From contig NZ_CP018335.1 of assembly GCF_001902295.1 (NCBI RefSeq), positions 1,674,001-1,738,000 on the forward strand: a stretch of DNA of 64,000 nucleotides, written 5' to 3'. Below are positions 27,122 to 36,104 of this stretch, piece after piece (within the stretch, counting starts at the first letter, position 1; each line of letters starts with the position of its first letter). The notes under the pieces are model-generated. The model was given only the letters and a program-made list of their open reading frames with translations, had not been told where the DNA came from and did not search any database. This DNA comes from Clostridium kluyveri (GTDB taxonomy: Bacteria > Bacillota > Clostridia > Clostridiales > Clostridiaceae). Made by a program: the position numbers and the translations under genes.

Positions 27122-27856
27122 ATGGAAAAGGTAAATTATTTTGAAGAAGTGGAAAAAACATTGAACATATCCTTTAATGATAAGGAATTAATAGATACGG
27201 CGTTAACGCATAGTTCCTATGCTAATGGAAAAAAAGGAGTGAAATTCAATGAAAGAATGGAGTTTTTAGGGGATTCTGTATTGCAGCTTTGTATATCTGA
27301 ATATTTATTTTTAATATATAAGAGTAAGTCAGAAGGAGAACTCACTAAAAAGAGGTCATTGATAGTTTGTGAAAATTCTCTATATGAGGTAGCTAAAAAG
27401 TGGAATATTGGTAAATATATAAAAATGAGTAAAGGAGAGGAAATTACGGGGGGCAGGGAGAGAACCTCAATACTTGCAAATTGTGTTGAAGCTATTATTG
27501 CAGCTATTTATATAGATTCTGGATATAAAAAAACAAAACAATTTATAATAGACAGTTTTAAAGATATTATAGAAAAAGCTATAAAGAATCAAATAGTATT
27601 GGATTATAAGACCAATCTTCAGGAAATTGTACAGCAAGATGGAGATATACACATAGAATATATGCTCATAAAGTACGAAGGTCCTCCTCATAGGCGAAAA
27701 TTTTATACCAAGGTTTGTGTAGCTAATAATGTGATGGGAAGTGGTGTAGGATATACTAAAAAGGAATCTGAACAAAATGCGGCCCAAGATGCTTTAAAAA
27801 AATTAAAGAGTGAGGACAAATGGAATAAAGAGGGGATAGATACAAATGAAAAATAA
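27122..27856 (+). CDS. rnc: Ribonuclease III
   Basis: Double-strand-specific endoribonuclease that processes rRNA and structured RNAs. The 244-residue protein has the family signature ERMEFLGDSVLQL (about 44-56) holding catalytic acidic residues, a second acidic site in NCVEAIIAAIYIDSGY, and a C-terminal double-stranded RNA-binding domain from about 165 (DYKTNLQEIVQQ through GVGYTKKESEQNAAQDAL). I chose ATG at 27122 after AAGGGAGAAA. A TTG 48 nt upstream is in frame but adds unusual residues. The rnc-smc-ftsY order is conserved. Confidence 0.96.
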   Translation: MEKVNYFEEVEKTLNISFNDKELIDTALTHSSYANGKKGVKFNERMEFLGDSVLQLCISEYLFLIYKSKSEGELTKKRSLIVCENSLYEVAKKWNIGKYIKMSKGEEITGGRERTSILANCVEAIIAAIYIDSGYKKTKQFIIDSFKDIIEKAIKNQIVLDYKTNLQEIVQQDGDIHIEYMLIKYEGPPHRRKFYTKVCVANNVMGSGVGYTKKESEQNAAQDALKKLKSEDKWNKEGIDTNEK

Positions 27857-28919
27857 ACATTATATAATACCCATATTTGTTCCCCATGAGGGATGCCCTC
27901 ATAATTGTATTTTTTGTGATCAAAGGATAATTACTGGAAATGAACAAAAGGTGGATGTTAATTTTGTTAGGAGAACTATAGAAGACTATTTGAAAACCAT
28001 AAAAAGAAGTACTTCTAAAGTGGAAGTATCTTTTTTTGGAGGGACTTTTACGGCTATACCCATAGATAAGCAGAGGGAATTATTAGGGGTAGCTAAAGAA
28101 TATAAGGATGAAGGGCATATAGATTATATTCGTCTATCCACAAGGCCAGATTATATTGATAATTATATACTTGATAACCTAAGGGAGTATTCTGTGGATA
28201 TAATAGAACTTGGCATACAGTCACTAGATAGTGATGTACTTCTTAAATCGGGAAGAGGACATTCTAGCGAAGATGTAAAATATGCATCTTATCTTGTGAA
28301 AAAATATGGATTTGTACTTGGACATCAAATTATGGTGGGATTACCCTGTGATACTTTTGAAAAGGATATTGAAACAGTGAGGAATTCAATAAGTATGAAG
28401 CCAGATATATACAGAATATATCCCGCTCTGGTGATAAAAGGAACCGCTATGGAGAATATGTATAAAAAGAAACAGTATAGACCCTATAGGCTCTCTGAAG
28501 CAGTGGATATATGCAAAACTTTATATTGTATTTTAAGAGCTAATAAAATAAAGATAATAAGGATAGGACTTCAACCTACAGAAAATATAAATTTAGGCAA
28601 GGATGTGATAGCAGGTCCTTTTCATCCTGCCTTTAGAGAACTGGTGGAAGGTAGAATTTATAACCACATCATAGAAGAAAATATACCTGTACCTTATAAA
28701 GGAGAAATAACTATTGAAATAAATAACAGAGACCTTTCCAAACTTTATGCAAATAAAAAGGAATATTTTAAGCATATGAAGGAAAAATTTATTCATTGTT
28801 CTATAAAAGTTGTACAAGATTTCTCCATGGGCAGAGAGGCTTTAAATATATTTGGGGAAAATTTCAATAAACATATAGAGTTGAATGATTATATAATAAA
28901 TAATTATAAAAATTTTTAG
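27846..28919 (+). CDS. Radical SAM protein, Elp3-like
   Basis: A 357-residue radical SAM enzyme with the cluster-binding motif CPHNCIFC (Cys near 17, 21, 24) in the leading segment IFVPHEGCPHNCIFCDQR, then FFGGTFTAIP and LSTRPDYID, as in Elp3/YhcC-type proteins. It has no acetyltransferase domain, so it is not a full Elp3. The substrate is unknown. In clostridia this family is typically found between rnc and smc, and here its start overlaps the rnc end by 11 nt. It has sometimes been labelled coproporphyrinogen oxidase-like, which I do not support. Confidence 0.85.
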   Translation: MKNKHYIIPIFVPHEGCPHNCIFCDQRIITGNEQKVDVNFVRRTIEDYLKTIKRSTSKVEVSFFGGTFTAIPIDKQRELLGVAKEYKDEGHIDYIRLSTRPDYIDNYILDNLREYSVDIIELGIQSLDSDVLLKSGRGHSSEDVKYASYLVKKYGFVLGHQIMVGLPCDTFEKDIETVRNSISMKPDIYRIYPALVIKGTAMENMYKKKQYRPYRLSEAVDICKTLYCILRANKIKIIRIGLQPTENINLGKDVIAGPFHPAFRELVEGRIYNHIIEENIPVPYKGEITIEINNRDLSKLYANKKEYFKHMKEKFIHCSIKVVQDFSMGREALNIFGENFNKHIELNDYIINNYKNF

Positions 28920-28934
28920 AAGGAGATAAGTATC

Positions 28935-29027
28935 ATGAAGAAGAATACTAGGGATAAAATGTTAAAAGTAATAATAGTTTTAGTGGTATTTATGTTTGTA
29001 ATTGGATTACTTCCAATGCTTTTTTAA
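28935..29027 (+). CDS. 30-residue membrane miniprotein, Prli42/DUF4044-like
   Basis: A 30-codon frame (MKKNTRDKM, then one strongly hydrophobic helix of about 20 residues ending in PMLF) is preceded by AAGGAGATAAG at a good distance. A basic head of about 10 residues plus a single transmembrane helix is the plan of the Prli42/DUF4044 miniproteins. In Listeria, Prli42 anchors the stressosome to the membrane. The resemblance is in layout more than in detailed sequence, so the family link is tentative. It sits between the radical SAM gene and smc, 16 and 22 nt from each, in the same direction. Confidence 0.6.
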   Translation: MKKNTRDKMLKVIIVLVVFMFVIGLLPMLF

Positions 29028-29048
29028 CAGATAAGGAGTGACTTGTCT

Positions 29049-32000
29049 ATGTTCTTGAAAACTATTGAGATAAAAGGATTTAAGTCTTTTGCGGATAAAA
29101 CGGAGTTACTATTTACAGGAGGAATCACATCTATAGTAGGCCCAAATGGAAGTGGAAAGAGCAATATTTCAGATGCGGTTAGATGGGTACTTGGAGAACA
29201 GAGTGTAAAAACTTTAAGGGGAGGCAAGATGGAAGATGTTATTTTTGCAGGTACGCAATTTAGAAAACCATTAGGTTTATGCCAGGTCTCTCTTACCCTA
29301 GACAATGAAGATAAAAAACTTTCTCTTGAGTATTCTAATATAACTGTTTTAAGGAGACTTTATAGGTCTGGAGAAAGTGAATATTATATAAATAATGTGC
29401 AGTGCAGGCTTCGAGATATCCATGAACTTTTCATGGATACAGGTATAGGAAGAGAAGGGTACTCTATAATAGGTCAGGGTAGAATAGACGCCTTGTTAAG
29501 TGGAAAACAGGAAGATAGAAGACTTCTTTTGGAAGAAGCTGCAGGTATTGTTAAATTTAGATGGAGAAGATCAGAGGCAGAGAAAAAGCTAGAGAATACA
29601 GAAGTAAATTTAATAAGAATAGAAGATATTCTACAGACCTATGAGGAAAGATTAAAACCCCTTGAACTAGAAAATAAAAAAGCTGATGAATTTTTAAGGC
29701 TATCTGATGAGTTAAAGGATAAGGAAAAAGCAGTACTTATATATTCTCTAAAAAAAATACAGCATAAAATAGATGAACTAGAGAGTTCTATAGAACGCAT
29801 AACAAGCAGTAATAGAGAATCACATTTAGAGCTTACAAAATTAAAAGAGGATATAAATGGATATAATATAAGAATGGAAAATATTGTAGATGAAAGCACC
29901 AGACGTGAAAAGGATTATTATGATAAAAGAGAATTGATTAATCAGGGAGAGAATAAGATAAAACTTTTAAAACAAAAAATAGAGGATCTAGAAGGTAACA
30001 TAAAAAGAAATCATTTGGAGTTAAAACAAATAGAAAATGATAAAATTAAAAAATCAGAAGGAATAACTCTGCAAAATCAAAATCTTTTAGAATTAAAAAA
30101 TCGGGAAAAAGAAGTTAATATAAGTATATTGGACTATGAGAATAATATAAAAAAAATTGAAAAAGATATTTATGGCAGGGAAAATATATGTAAAAAGTTG
30201 AAAGAGGATAAAATACAGTATTTTAGTAATATTTCAAAGCTTAGGAGTCACATTATTTCAATTAAAAAAGATGGAGAAAATATTGTAGAAAAAATTGATA
30301 AATTAAAAAGTTCCTATGAAAGTTACAGTGAAGCCATTATAATAAATTCTGAGAAAAAAAATAAGCTACTTGGTGAAATTTCTAATATAAAAAAAAATAT
30401 ATCGGTTTACCAAAATAAGATTGATGAAAATAACAGTGGAATTTTAGAATTAACCAATATATTGAATCTTAAAGAGAATAGTCTGCAAAAACTAAATGCC
30501 CTGCATAATACATTGGAAGCAAATTATAAAATGCTTGTAAATTTTCATAAACACTACGAAGGGTATAATAGAACTGTAAAAGCACTTATGGAAAATATAA
30601 AAAACCATAAGCTGGATGTGCCTGCACAGAGTTGTTTTTTAGTGGGAGAAATAATAAGTTTGCAGAAAAAATTTGAAACTTGTATAGAAATTTCCTTGGG
30701 GAATAGTATATCCAGTGTAATAACTAAGAATGAAATTATAGCTAAAACTATTATAAAATATCTTAAAGATAATAAAATGGGTAGAGCTACTTTTTTGCCT
30801 ATTTCTATAATTAAAGGGAGAAAAATTTCAAATTTACATAAATTTGAGGATATAAAAGGTTTTATTGGAATTGCTAGTGAATTGGTAAGTTACAGTAAGG
30901 AGTTTAAAGATGTTTTGGATTATATATTGGGAAGAACAATAATCTGTGAAAATATAGATAATGCTTTTGAAATAGCCAAATTAGCAGAATACAGCTTTAA
31001 AATAGTTACTTTATCCGGTGATGTAGTAAATTCGGGAGGGGCGATTACTGGAGGAAGTCTTCAAAAGAGAAGCAGCAATATAATAGGCAGAAAAAGAGAA
31101 ATAGAAGAAACTTTAGTTAAAATAGAAAATACAAAAGAAACTCTACAGGTTCTAAATGAAGATATAAGAAAGGTTAAGTCTGACAAGGAAAAACTTCATT
31201 ACCAAAATGAAGATTTCAAGGAGAAAATATATTCAGAGAATATAGAACTTACTAAATTACATCAGCAAAATGATACCATAGAGGGAGAAACTGAAAAATT
31301 AATAGAAAGTAGAGAAACAGCCAATAGAGAAATAAAAATGCTTTATAAGAATAAAGAAACTAACTTAAATGAATTACAGGAAGAAGAGGAAAAATTAAAA
31401 GAGTATTCTAAGGAAGAAGTTAAAAATGATGATTATATTTTAAAAATGGAAGAGGAATTAAAAGAAGCTAGAAAGCATATTACAGATTTGAAAGAAAGTC
31501 TTACCAGTTTAAAAGTAGAAAGGGCTCAGATTAGTGAAAATATTTTAAGTGGTGAGAGAGAATTGTCAAGATTGCATCAGGAAATAAAATCCATGGATGT
31601 TAAAAATAGATCTATAGTCGAGGAAATCAAACTTTCTGAAGAAATTATACATAAGAATAAACTTAATATGTATTCAAATGAAAAAGAAGTAAAAGATTTA
31701 AAGCAATATATGGAAAAACTACAGGAAAATATAGAAGAAAGTCATGTAAAAACTATTGAACTAAAACAAAAAATAAATGATAGTAACGAGAAAGTAGATA
31801 ATTTAACACTTATAATAAATAAAAAAGAAACATCTCTTCATAAAATACAGCTTGAACTTACAAAATTGAATTCTCAAAAAGACAATATATATTCGAGATT
31901 AAAAGAAGATATGAATATTACCTGTGATGGGGATATAGAGTACGATGTCCAAATAGAAAATTTAGAAGAATATAAAGGCAAAATAGTACATTTAAAAAGC

Positions 32001-32600
32001 AGTATTTCTAAGCTTGGAGTTGTGAACCTAGGGGCAATAGAAGAATATAAAAATTTACAGGAAAAAATAATTTTCTTAAGTTCTCAAAAAGAAGACTTGA
32101 TAAAATCAAAACAAGAATTAAAAAAAGTAATAGATGCAATGACAGAAAAAATGAAGGGCGTATTTAAAGAAAATTTTGTTAAGTTAAAGAAAAATTTTAA
32201 TGATACATTTAGAGAATTATTCAAAGGAGGAAGTGCCGATTTGGTACTTACTAAGGGAGATGAGCTTACTGGGAATATAGATATAACAGTACAACCTCCA
32301 GGTAAAAAACTTCAAAATATAAATCTTATGTCCGGAGGAGAAAAGGGATTATCTGCCATAGCTCTTTTATTTGCTATGCTGAAGATTAAGCCTACTCCTT
32401 TTTGTATATTGGATGAAATAGAGGCATCATTAGATGATGCCAATGTATTACGGTATGCAGAATTTCTTAGGAAGTTTTCAAGGGACACCCAATTTATTGT
32501 AATAACTCACAGGAAAGGAACTATGGAGGTAAGTGACGTTTTATATGGTGTTACTATGGAAGAAAAAGGAGTTTCAAAAATAATTTCTCTAAAATTATGA
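29049..32600 (+). CDS. smc: Chromosome segregation protein SMC
   Basis: The condensin core ATPase that compacts and aligns the chromosome, acting with ScpA and ScpB (not in this window). The 1183-residue protein has Walker A GPNGSGKSN (from about 31) in the N-terminal head and two very long coiled coils (about 170-500 and 680-1010). The hinge between them includes GFIGIASEL and GGAITGGS. The C-terminal head has the signature LMSGGEKGLSA (from about 1093) and Walker B FCILDEIEASLDD (Asp near 1122). ATG 29049 is ten bases from AAGGAG. A TTG two codons upstream is the alternative. ftsY follows 23 nt later. Confidence 0.97.
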   Translation: MFLKTIEIKGFKSFADKTELLFTGGITSIVGPNGSGKSNISDAVRWVLGEQSVKTLRGGKMEDVIFAGTQFRKPLGLCQVSLTLDNEDKKLSLEYSNITVLRRLYRSGESEYYINNVQCRLRDIHELFMDTGIGREGYSIIGQGRIDALLSGKQEDRRLLLEEAAGIVKFRWRRSEAEKKLENTEVNLIRIEDILQTYEERLKPLELENKKADEFLRLSDELKDKEKAVLIYSLKKIQHKIDELESSIERITSSNRESHLELTKLKEDINGYNIRMENIVDESTRREKDYYDKRELINQGENKIKLLKQKIEDLEGNIKRNHLELKQIENDKIKKSEGITLQNQNLLELKNREKEVNISILDYENNIKKIEKDIYGRENICKKLKEDKIQYFSNISKLRSHIISIKKDGENIVEKIDKLKSSYESYSEAIIINSEKKNKLLGEISNIKKNISVYQNKIDENNSGILELTNILNLKENSLQKLNALHNTLEANYKMLVNFHKHYEGYNRTVKALMENIKNHKLDVPAQSCFLVGEIISLQKKFETCIEISLGNSISSVITKNEIIAKTIIKYLKDNKMGRATFLPISIIKGRKISNLHKFEDIKGFIGIASELVSYSKEFKDVLDYILGRTIICENIDNAFEIAKLAEYSFKIVTLSGDVVNSGGAITGGSLQKRSSNIIGRKREIEETLVKIENTKETLQVLNEDIRKVKSDKEKLHYQNEDFKEKIYSENIELTKLHQQNDTIEGETEKLIESRETANREIKMLYKNKETNLNELQEEEEKLKEYSKEEVKNDDYILKMEEELKEARKHITDLKESLTSLKVERAQISENILSGERELSRLHQEIKSMDVKNRSIVEEIKLSEEIIHKNKLNMYSNEKEVKDLKQYMEKLQENIEESHVKTIELKQKINDSNEKVDNLTLIINKKETSLHKIQLELTKLNSQKDNIYSRLKEDMNITCDGDIEYDVQIENLEEYKGKIVHLKSSISKLGVVNLGAIEEYKNLQEKIIFLSSQKEDLIKSKQELKKVIDAMTEKMKGVFKENFVKLKKNFNDTFRELFKGGSADLVLTKGDELTGNIDITVQPPGKKLQNINLMSGGEKGLSAIALLFAMLKIKPTPFCILDEIEASLDDANVLRYAEFLRKFSRDTQFIVITHRKGTMEVSDVLYGVTMEEKGVSKIISLKL

Positions 32601-32623
32601 TATAAGGAGATGACAGATATATT

Positions 32624-33535
32624 ATGTTTAAAGGATTTTTTGATAAATTAAAAAATGGACTTGAAAAAACTAAAAATAATTTCACAGAAAAGATAACGGA
32701 TCTTTTAAGTAAGGCAGTTAATATTGACGAAGAACTTTATGAGGAATTAGAAGAGATACTTATAACCTGTGACATAGGAGTAGAAACTACACTGTATATT
32801 ATAGAAAATTTAAAGAAAAAAATAAAAGAAGAAAAAATAAAAGATCCATCTCTTTTAAGTAATTCTTTAAAAGAGGTGATAATGGATATACTGGGGGACG
32901 AAGAAAACAGCATAGAACCTAGTAATACTCCGGAAATAATTCTTGTAATAGGCGTAAATGGCGTGGGAAAGACTACTTCTATAGGAAAGATATGCTGTAG
33001 GTTAAAAGATGAAGGATATAAGGTGATTATGGCTGCAGCAGATACCTTTAGGGCAGCAGCTATAGAACAGCTGGAAATATGGAGTGAGAGGGCAGGAGTG
33101 GATATAATAAAACATCAGGCAGGATCAGACCCTGCTGCAGTTATTTTTGATGCCATTCAAGCATCAAAAGCAAGAAAGGCAGATGTTCTAGTTTGTGATA
33201 CTGCAGGTAGATTACATAACAAAAAAAATTTAATGGAGGAACTTGCAAAAATAAATAGAGTAATAGATAGAGAGTATAAAGAGGCATATAGGCAAACCTT
33301 TCTTGTATTAGATGCTACAACGGGGCAAAATGCCCTGCAGCAGGCTAAACAATTTATGGAAGTTTGTCCCATAGATGGCATAGTACTTACCAAATTAGAT
33401 GGAACTGCTAAAGGAGGTATAGTTATATCGATAAAGCATATGTTAAATATACCGGTAAAATTAATAGGAGTGGGAGAAGGTATATATGATTTACAGGAAT
33501 TTAAAAGCAGGGAATTTATAGAGGCATTATTCTAG
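32624..33535 (+). CDS. ftsY: Signal recognition particle receptor FtsY
   Basis: Membrane-associated GTPase that receives ribosome-SRP complexes for co-translational export. The 303-residue form has a short charged N domain and no long acidic A domain. The NG domain contains GVNGVGKTTSIGK (about 110-122), DTFRAAAIEQL, DTAGRLHNKKNL (from about 192), TKLDGTAKGG and the closing GVGEGIYDLQEF. It lies 23 nt after smc with an AAGGAGATGA site. The next genes, ylxM and ffh, encode its SRP partner and start from a fresh promoter. Confidence 0.97.
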   Translation: MFKGFFDKLKNGLEKTKNNFTEKITDLLSKAVNIDEELYEELEEILITCDIGVETTLYIIENLKKKIKEEKIKDPSLLSNSLKEVIMDILGDEENSIEPSNTPEIILVIGVNGVGKTTSIGKICCRLKDEGYKVIMAAADTFRAAAIEQLEIWSERAGVDIIKHQAGSDPAAVIFDAIQASKARKADVLVCDTAGRLHNKKNLMEELAKINRVIDREYKEAYRQTFLVLDATTGQNALQQAKQFMEVCPIDGIVLTKLDGTAKGGIVISIKHMLNIPVKLIGVGEGIYDLQEFKSREFIEALF

Positions 33536-33552
33536 GTGTTAAGTAAAAATAC

Positions 33553-33581
33553 TTGACATCATTTCAAAATTTTGATATTAT
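33553..33581 (+). promoter_or_regulatory. Promoter for ylxM-ffh
   Basis: Perfect TTGACA (33553-33558), a 17-nt spacer and TATTAT (33576-33581), 48 nt before the ylxM ATG. It separates ftsY from the SRP genes. Confidence 0.78.
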
Positions 33582-33628
33582 AAGACTCGTTAAGAAATTT
33601 TAAAGTATTTTTAAATTGAGAGGGTATT

Positions 33629-33964
33629 ATGGAAGAGAGAGTACGGCTTTCCATATTACTTGATATATATGGAGAGCTCTTAACGGAAAAACAGAGAAAT
33701 GTTTTGGATCTTTATTATAATCAGGATCTGTCTCTGGCAGAAATAGCCGAACATACCAGTACCAGTAGGCAGGCAGTGTATGATATTATAAAAAGATGCC
33801 ATATGCTTTTAGTACACTATGAAGATAAATTAAATTTGATGGAAGAAAAAAAATATATAGAAGAGAATAAAAAAGGCATTATCGACTTTATAGACTCACT
33901 GTACTCTGATAAAAATACTGAAGTATTAGATAAAATAAAAAACTATATAATGAATAATATTTGA
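33629..33964 (+). CDS. ylxM: YlxM/p13-like helix-turn-helix protein, SRP-associated
   Basis: A 111-residue protein of the UPF0122 family. The region LTEKQRNVLDLYYNQDLSLAEIAEHTSTSRQAVYDIIKR is a sigma-factor region 4-like helix-turn-helix and occupies about residues 17-55, followed by an acidic helical tail. In streptococci and Bacillus YlxM binds SRP components and is co-transcribed with ffh. The same order holds here, with ffh starting 16 nt later. Whether it also binds DNA is not known from the sequence. Confidence 0.92.
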   Translation: MEERVRLSILLDIYGELLTEKQRNVLDLYYNQDLSLAEIAEHTSTSRQAVYDIIKRCHMLLVHYEDKLNLMEEKKYIEENKKGIIDFIDSLYSDKNTEVLDKIKNYIMNNI

Positions 33965-33980
33965 GTTTAGGAGGATTAGC

Positions 33981-35330
33981 ATGGCTTTTGAAGGATTAGC
34001 GTCTAAGCTTCAGGAAACTTTAAAAAAGCTTAGAGGCAAAGGCAAACTTTCTGAAAAAGATATAAAAGATGCTATGAGGGAAGTAAAACTAGCACTTTTA
34101 GAGGCGGATGTTAACTATAAAGTAGTAAGAAATTTTGTTAAAAGTGTTAGTGAAAAATGTTTAGGAGAAGAGGTGCTAAAAAGCCTTACTCCTGCACAGC
34201 AGGTTATAAAAATAGTAAATGAAGAACTTACCTCTTTAATGGGTAACAGCGAAAGTTCTATTGAATATTCTTCTGATGGGTTAACTATTATAATGCTAGT
34301 GGGACTTCAAGGATCAGGAAAAACCACCATGTGTGGAAAATTGGCACTACAGCTTAGAAAAAAGAATAAAAAACCTCTTTTGGTAGCCTGTGATATATAT
34401 AGGCCTGCAGCAATAAAACAGCTGCAGATAGTTGGAAAACAAATTGATATACCTGTATTTTCCATGGGTGATAAGGTAGAGGCTGTAGACATATGTAAAG
34501 GTGCAGTGACTTATGCTAAAGATAATAAGTTAAATGTAATCATAATAGATACTGCAGGTAGACTTCAAATAGATGAAGAATTGATGGATGAACTGAAACA
34601 GATAAAAGAAAATATAAATCCACAGGAAATACTTTTGGTAGTGGATTCTATGACTGGACAGGATGCTGTTAATGTGGCATCTAGTTTTAATGAACAGCTT
34701 AATATAAATGGAGTTGTACTTACAAAATTAGATGGAGATACAAGGGGAGGAGCAGCTCTCTCCATAAGAGCTATTACAGGCAAACCTATAAAATTTGTAG
34801 GCATGGGAGAGAAAATGAATGATCTTGAAGTATTCTATCCAGATAGAATGGCTTCCAGAATACTAGGTATGGGAGATGTACTTTCACTTATAGAAAAAGC
34901 ACAACAGTCAATTGATGAGGAAGAGGCCAAGAAGTTAGGAGACAGGATGCTGAATAAGGAGTTTAATTTTGAAGACTTTTTAGCTCTAATGGCTCAAACT
35001 AAAAAACTAGGGCCCATAAGTAAACTTATAGAAATGGTTCCAGGAGTAAATATGAAGGAATTAAAAGGAGTAGATCTTTCTCGGGGAGAAAAAGAGATGG
35101 TAAAGATTGAAGCCATAATTAATTCTATGACCTTAAAAGAGAGAAGGAAACCTTCCATTGTAAGTGGCTCTTCTTCGCGAAAGAAAAGAATAGCCGCGGG
35201 TTCTGGTACTAACATACAGACAGTAAATAAACTTCTTAAAGATTTTGAAAAGATTAAAAAAACAATGAAACAATTTAATGGTATGAAAAAAGGCTTTAAA
35301 AAGGGAGCATTTGGTAAATTTCCTTTTTAA
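33981..35330 (+). CDS. ffh: Signal recognition particle protein Ffh
   Basis: The protein part of SRP, which binds signal sequences on ribosomes and docks with FtsY. The 449 residues give N and G domains with GLQGSGKTTMCGK (about 108-120), DIYRPAAIKQL, DTAGRLQIDEELM, TKLDGDTRGGAALS, then the methionine-rich M domain (about 300-449) ending in a basic, Gly/Lys/Phe-rich tail (MKKGFKKGAFGKFPF). AGGAGGA precedes the ATG. The SRP RNA gene is not within this window. rpsP follows after a short region that carries a half copy of the two-hairpin repeat. Confidence 0.97.
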   Translation: MAFEGLASKLQETLKKLRGKGKLSEKDIKDAMREVKLALLEADVNYKVVRNFVKSVSEKCLGEEVLKSLTPAQQVIKIVNEELTSLMGNSESSIEYSSDGLTIIMLVGLQGSGKTTMCGKLALQLRKKNKKPLLVACDIYRPAAIKQLQIVGKQIDIPVFSMGDKVEAVDICKGAVTYAKDNKLNVIIIDTAGRLQIDEELMDELKQIKENINPQEILLVVDSMTGQDAVNVASSFNEQLNINGVVLTKLDGDTRGGAALSIRAITGKPIKFVGMGEKMNDLEVFYPDRMASRILGMGDVLSLIEKAQQSIDEEEAKKLGDRMLNKEFNFEDFLALMAQTKKLGPISKLIEMVPGVNMKELKGVDLSRGEKEMVKIEAIINSMTLKERRKPSIVSGSSSRKKRIAAGSGTNIQTVNKLLKDFEKIKKTMKQFNGMKKGFKKGAFGKFPF

Positions 35331-35344
35331 AATATAATAAGGGT

Positions 35345-35403
35345 TTAGAGGAAGAATAGTTCATTCTTGATAAGCTTCACCTGAACCTAAGAATTGCTTG
35401 ATA
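35345..35403 (+). repeat. Two-hairpin repeat family, partial copy (3' half) before rpsP
   Basis: This segment aligns with the second half of the repeats at 52501 and 57070. In its last 26 bases, CACCTGAACCT, GAAT and CTTGATA are identical, with only four mismatches to the 57.1 kb copy. The first hairpin is missing. It ends six bases before the AAGGAGGTGA site of rpsP, the same placement as the polC copy. Confidence 0.65.
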
Positions 35404-35423
35404 CTACTAAGGAGGTGATATTA

Positions 35424-35681
35424 ATGGCAGTAAAAATAAGATTAAGAAGAATGGGTGCTAAGAAAGCTCCGTTTTATAGAATTGTTGTAGCGGATTCAAG
35501 ATCCCCAAGAGATGGCAGATTCGTGGAAGAAATAGGATATTATAATCCTGTAACTGAGCCTACTATCATTAAATTTGACGAAGAAAAAGCTGTAAAATGG
35601 ATAAAAAATGGTGCTCAACCAACAGACGTTGTAAAGAAGCTTTTTGATAAGGCAGGTCTAAAGGATAAACTTGGTAAGTAA
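35424..35681 (+). CDS. rpsP: 30S ribosomal protein S16
   Basis: An 85-residue basic small-subunit protein. It starts AVKIRLRRMGAKKAPFYRI and continues VVADSRSPRDGRFVEEIGYYNP, the full S16 signature. ATG 35424 is six bases after AAGGAGGTGA. The frame opens ten codons earlier but nothing there looks like coding sequence. It begins the rpsP-khpA-rimM-trmD-rplS cluster conserved across Firmicutes. Confidence 0.98.
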   Translation: MAVKIRLRRMGAKKAPFYRIVVADSRSPRDGRFVEEIGYYNPVTEPTIIKFDEEKAVKWIKNGAQPTDVVKKLFDKAGLKDKLGK

Positions 35682-35700
35682 TTAACTGGGGGTGTATTAA

Positions 35701-35928
35701 ATGAAAGAATTAGTGGAGATTATTGCTAAATCACTAGTGGATAACCCAGATATGGTTCAAGTAAATGAAATTTCAGGTGAGCAATCTATAATTCTTGAAT
35801 TAAAAGTTGCACCAGAGGATATGGGAAAAGTAATAGGAAAGCAGGGAAGAATAGCTAAGGCTATAAGAACTGTAGTAAAAGCTGCGGCTATAAAAGAGAA
35901 TAAAAGAGTGGTTGTAGAGATAATATAG
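35701..35928 (+). CDS. khpA: KH-domain RNA-binding protein KhpA (YlqC)
   Basis: A 75-residue single KH-domain protein. The GKVIGKQGRIAKAIRTVVKA stretch contains the GxxG RNA-contact loop (here GKQG, about 44-47). In Gram-positive bacteria KhpA pairs with KhpB/Jag and affects cell elongation and small-RNA regulation. It lies 19 nt after rpsP with GGGGGTG as its binding site, the standard rpsP-khpA-rimM arrangement. A small hairpin begins at its stop codon. Confidence 0.93.
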   Translation: MKELVEIIAKSLVDNPDMVQVNEISGEQSIILELKVAPEDMGKVIGKQGRIAKAIRTVVKAAAIKENKRVVVEII

Positions 35929-35950
35929 GAGTTAGATTATCTAACTCTTA
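35929..35950 (+). terminator. Hairpin after khpA
   Basis: GAGTTAG (35929-35935) and CTAACTC (35941-35947) form a short perfect stem right after the stop. No strong T run follows, so it may pause transcripts or protect the 3' end rather than terminate fully. Confidence 0.45.
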
Positions 35951-36046
35951 TATTATCTAAACTGTATTTCTTTTGTAGTTTAAACTATGAGGAATAAAGG
36001 GGAGTATATTCCCTGTTAAATTAAAACTTAAATATCAAACCCATCA

Positions 36047-36080
36047 TGAAGCCACTACTGCTTGTGTTGGTGGCGATTCA
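36047..36080 (+). promoter_or_regulatory. Structured leader hairpin upstream of rimM
   Basis: TGAA-GCCACTA (36047-36057) pairs with TGGTGGC (36068-36074) and TTCA (36077-36080), with a two-base bulge and a 10-nt loop. A smaller GGGGA/TTCCC hairpin precedes it (about 35999-36013). The 176-nt khpA-rimM gap is longer than usual for this operon. I recognise no RNA family. Confidence 0.4.
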
Positions 36081-36104
36081 CAAAAAAACAGGATGGTATT
36101 TTCT

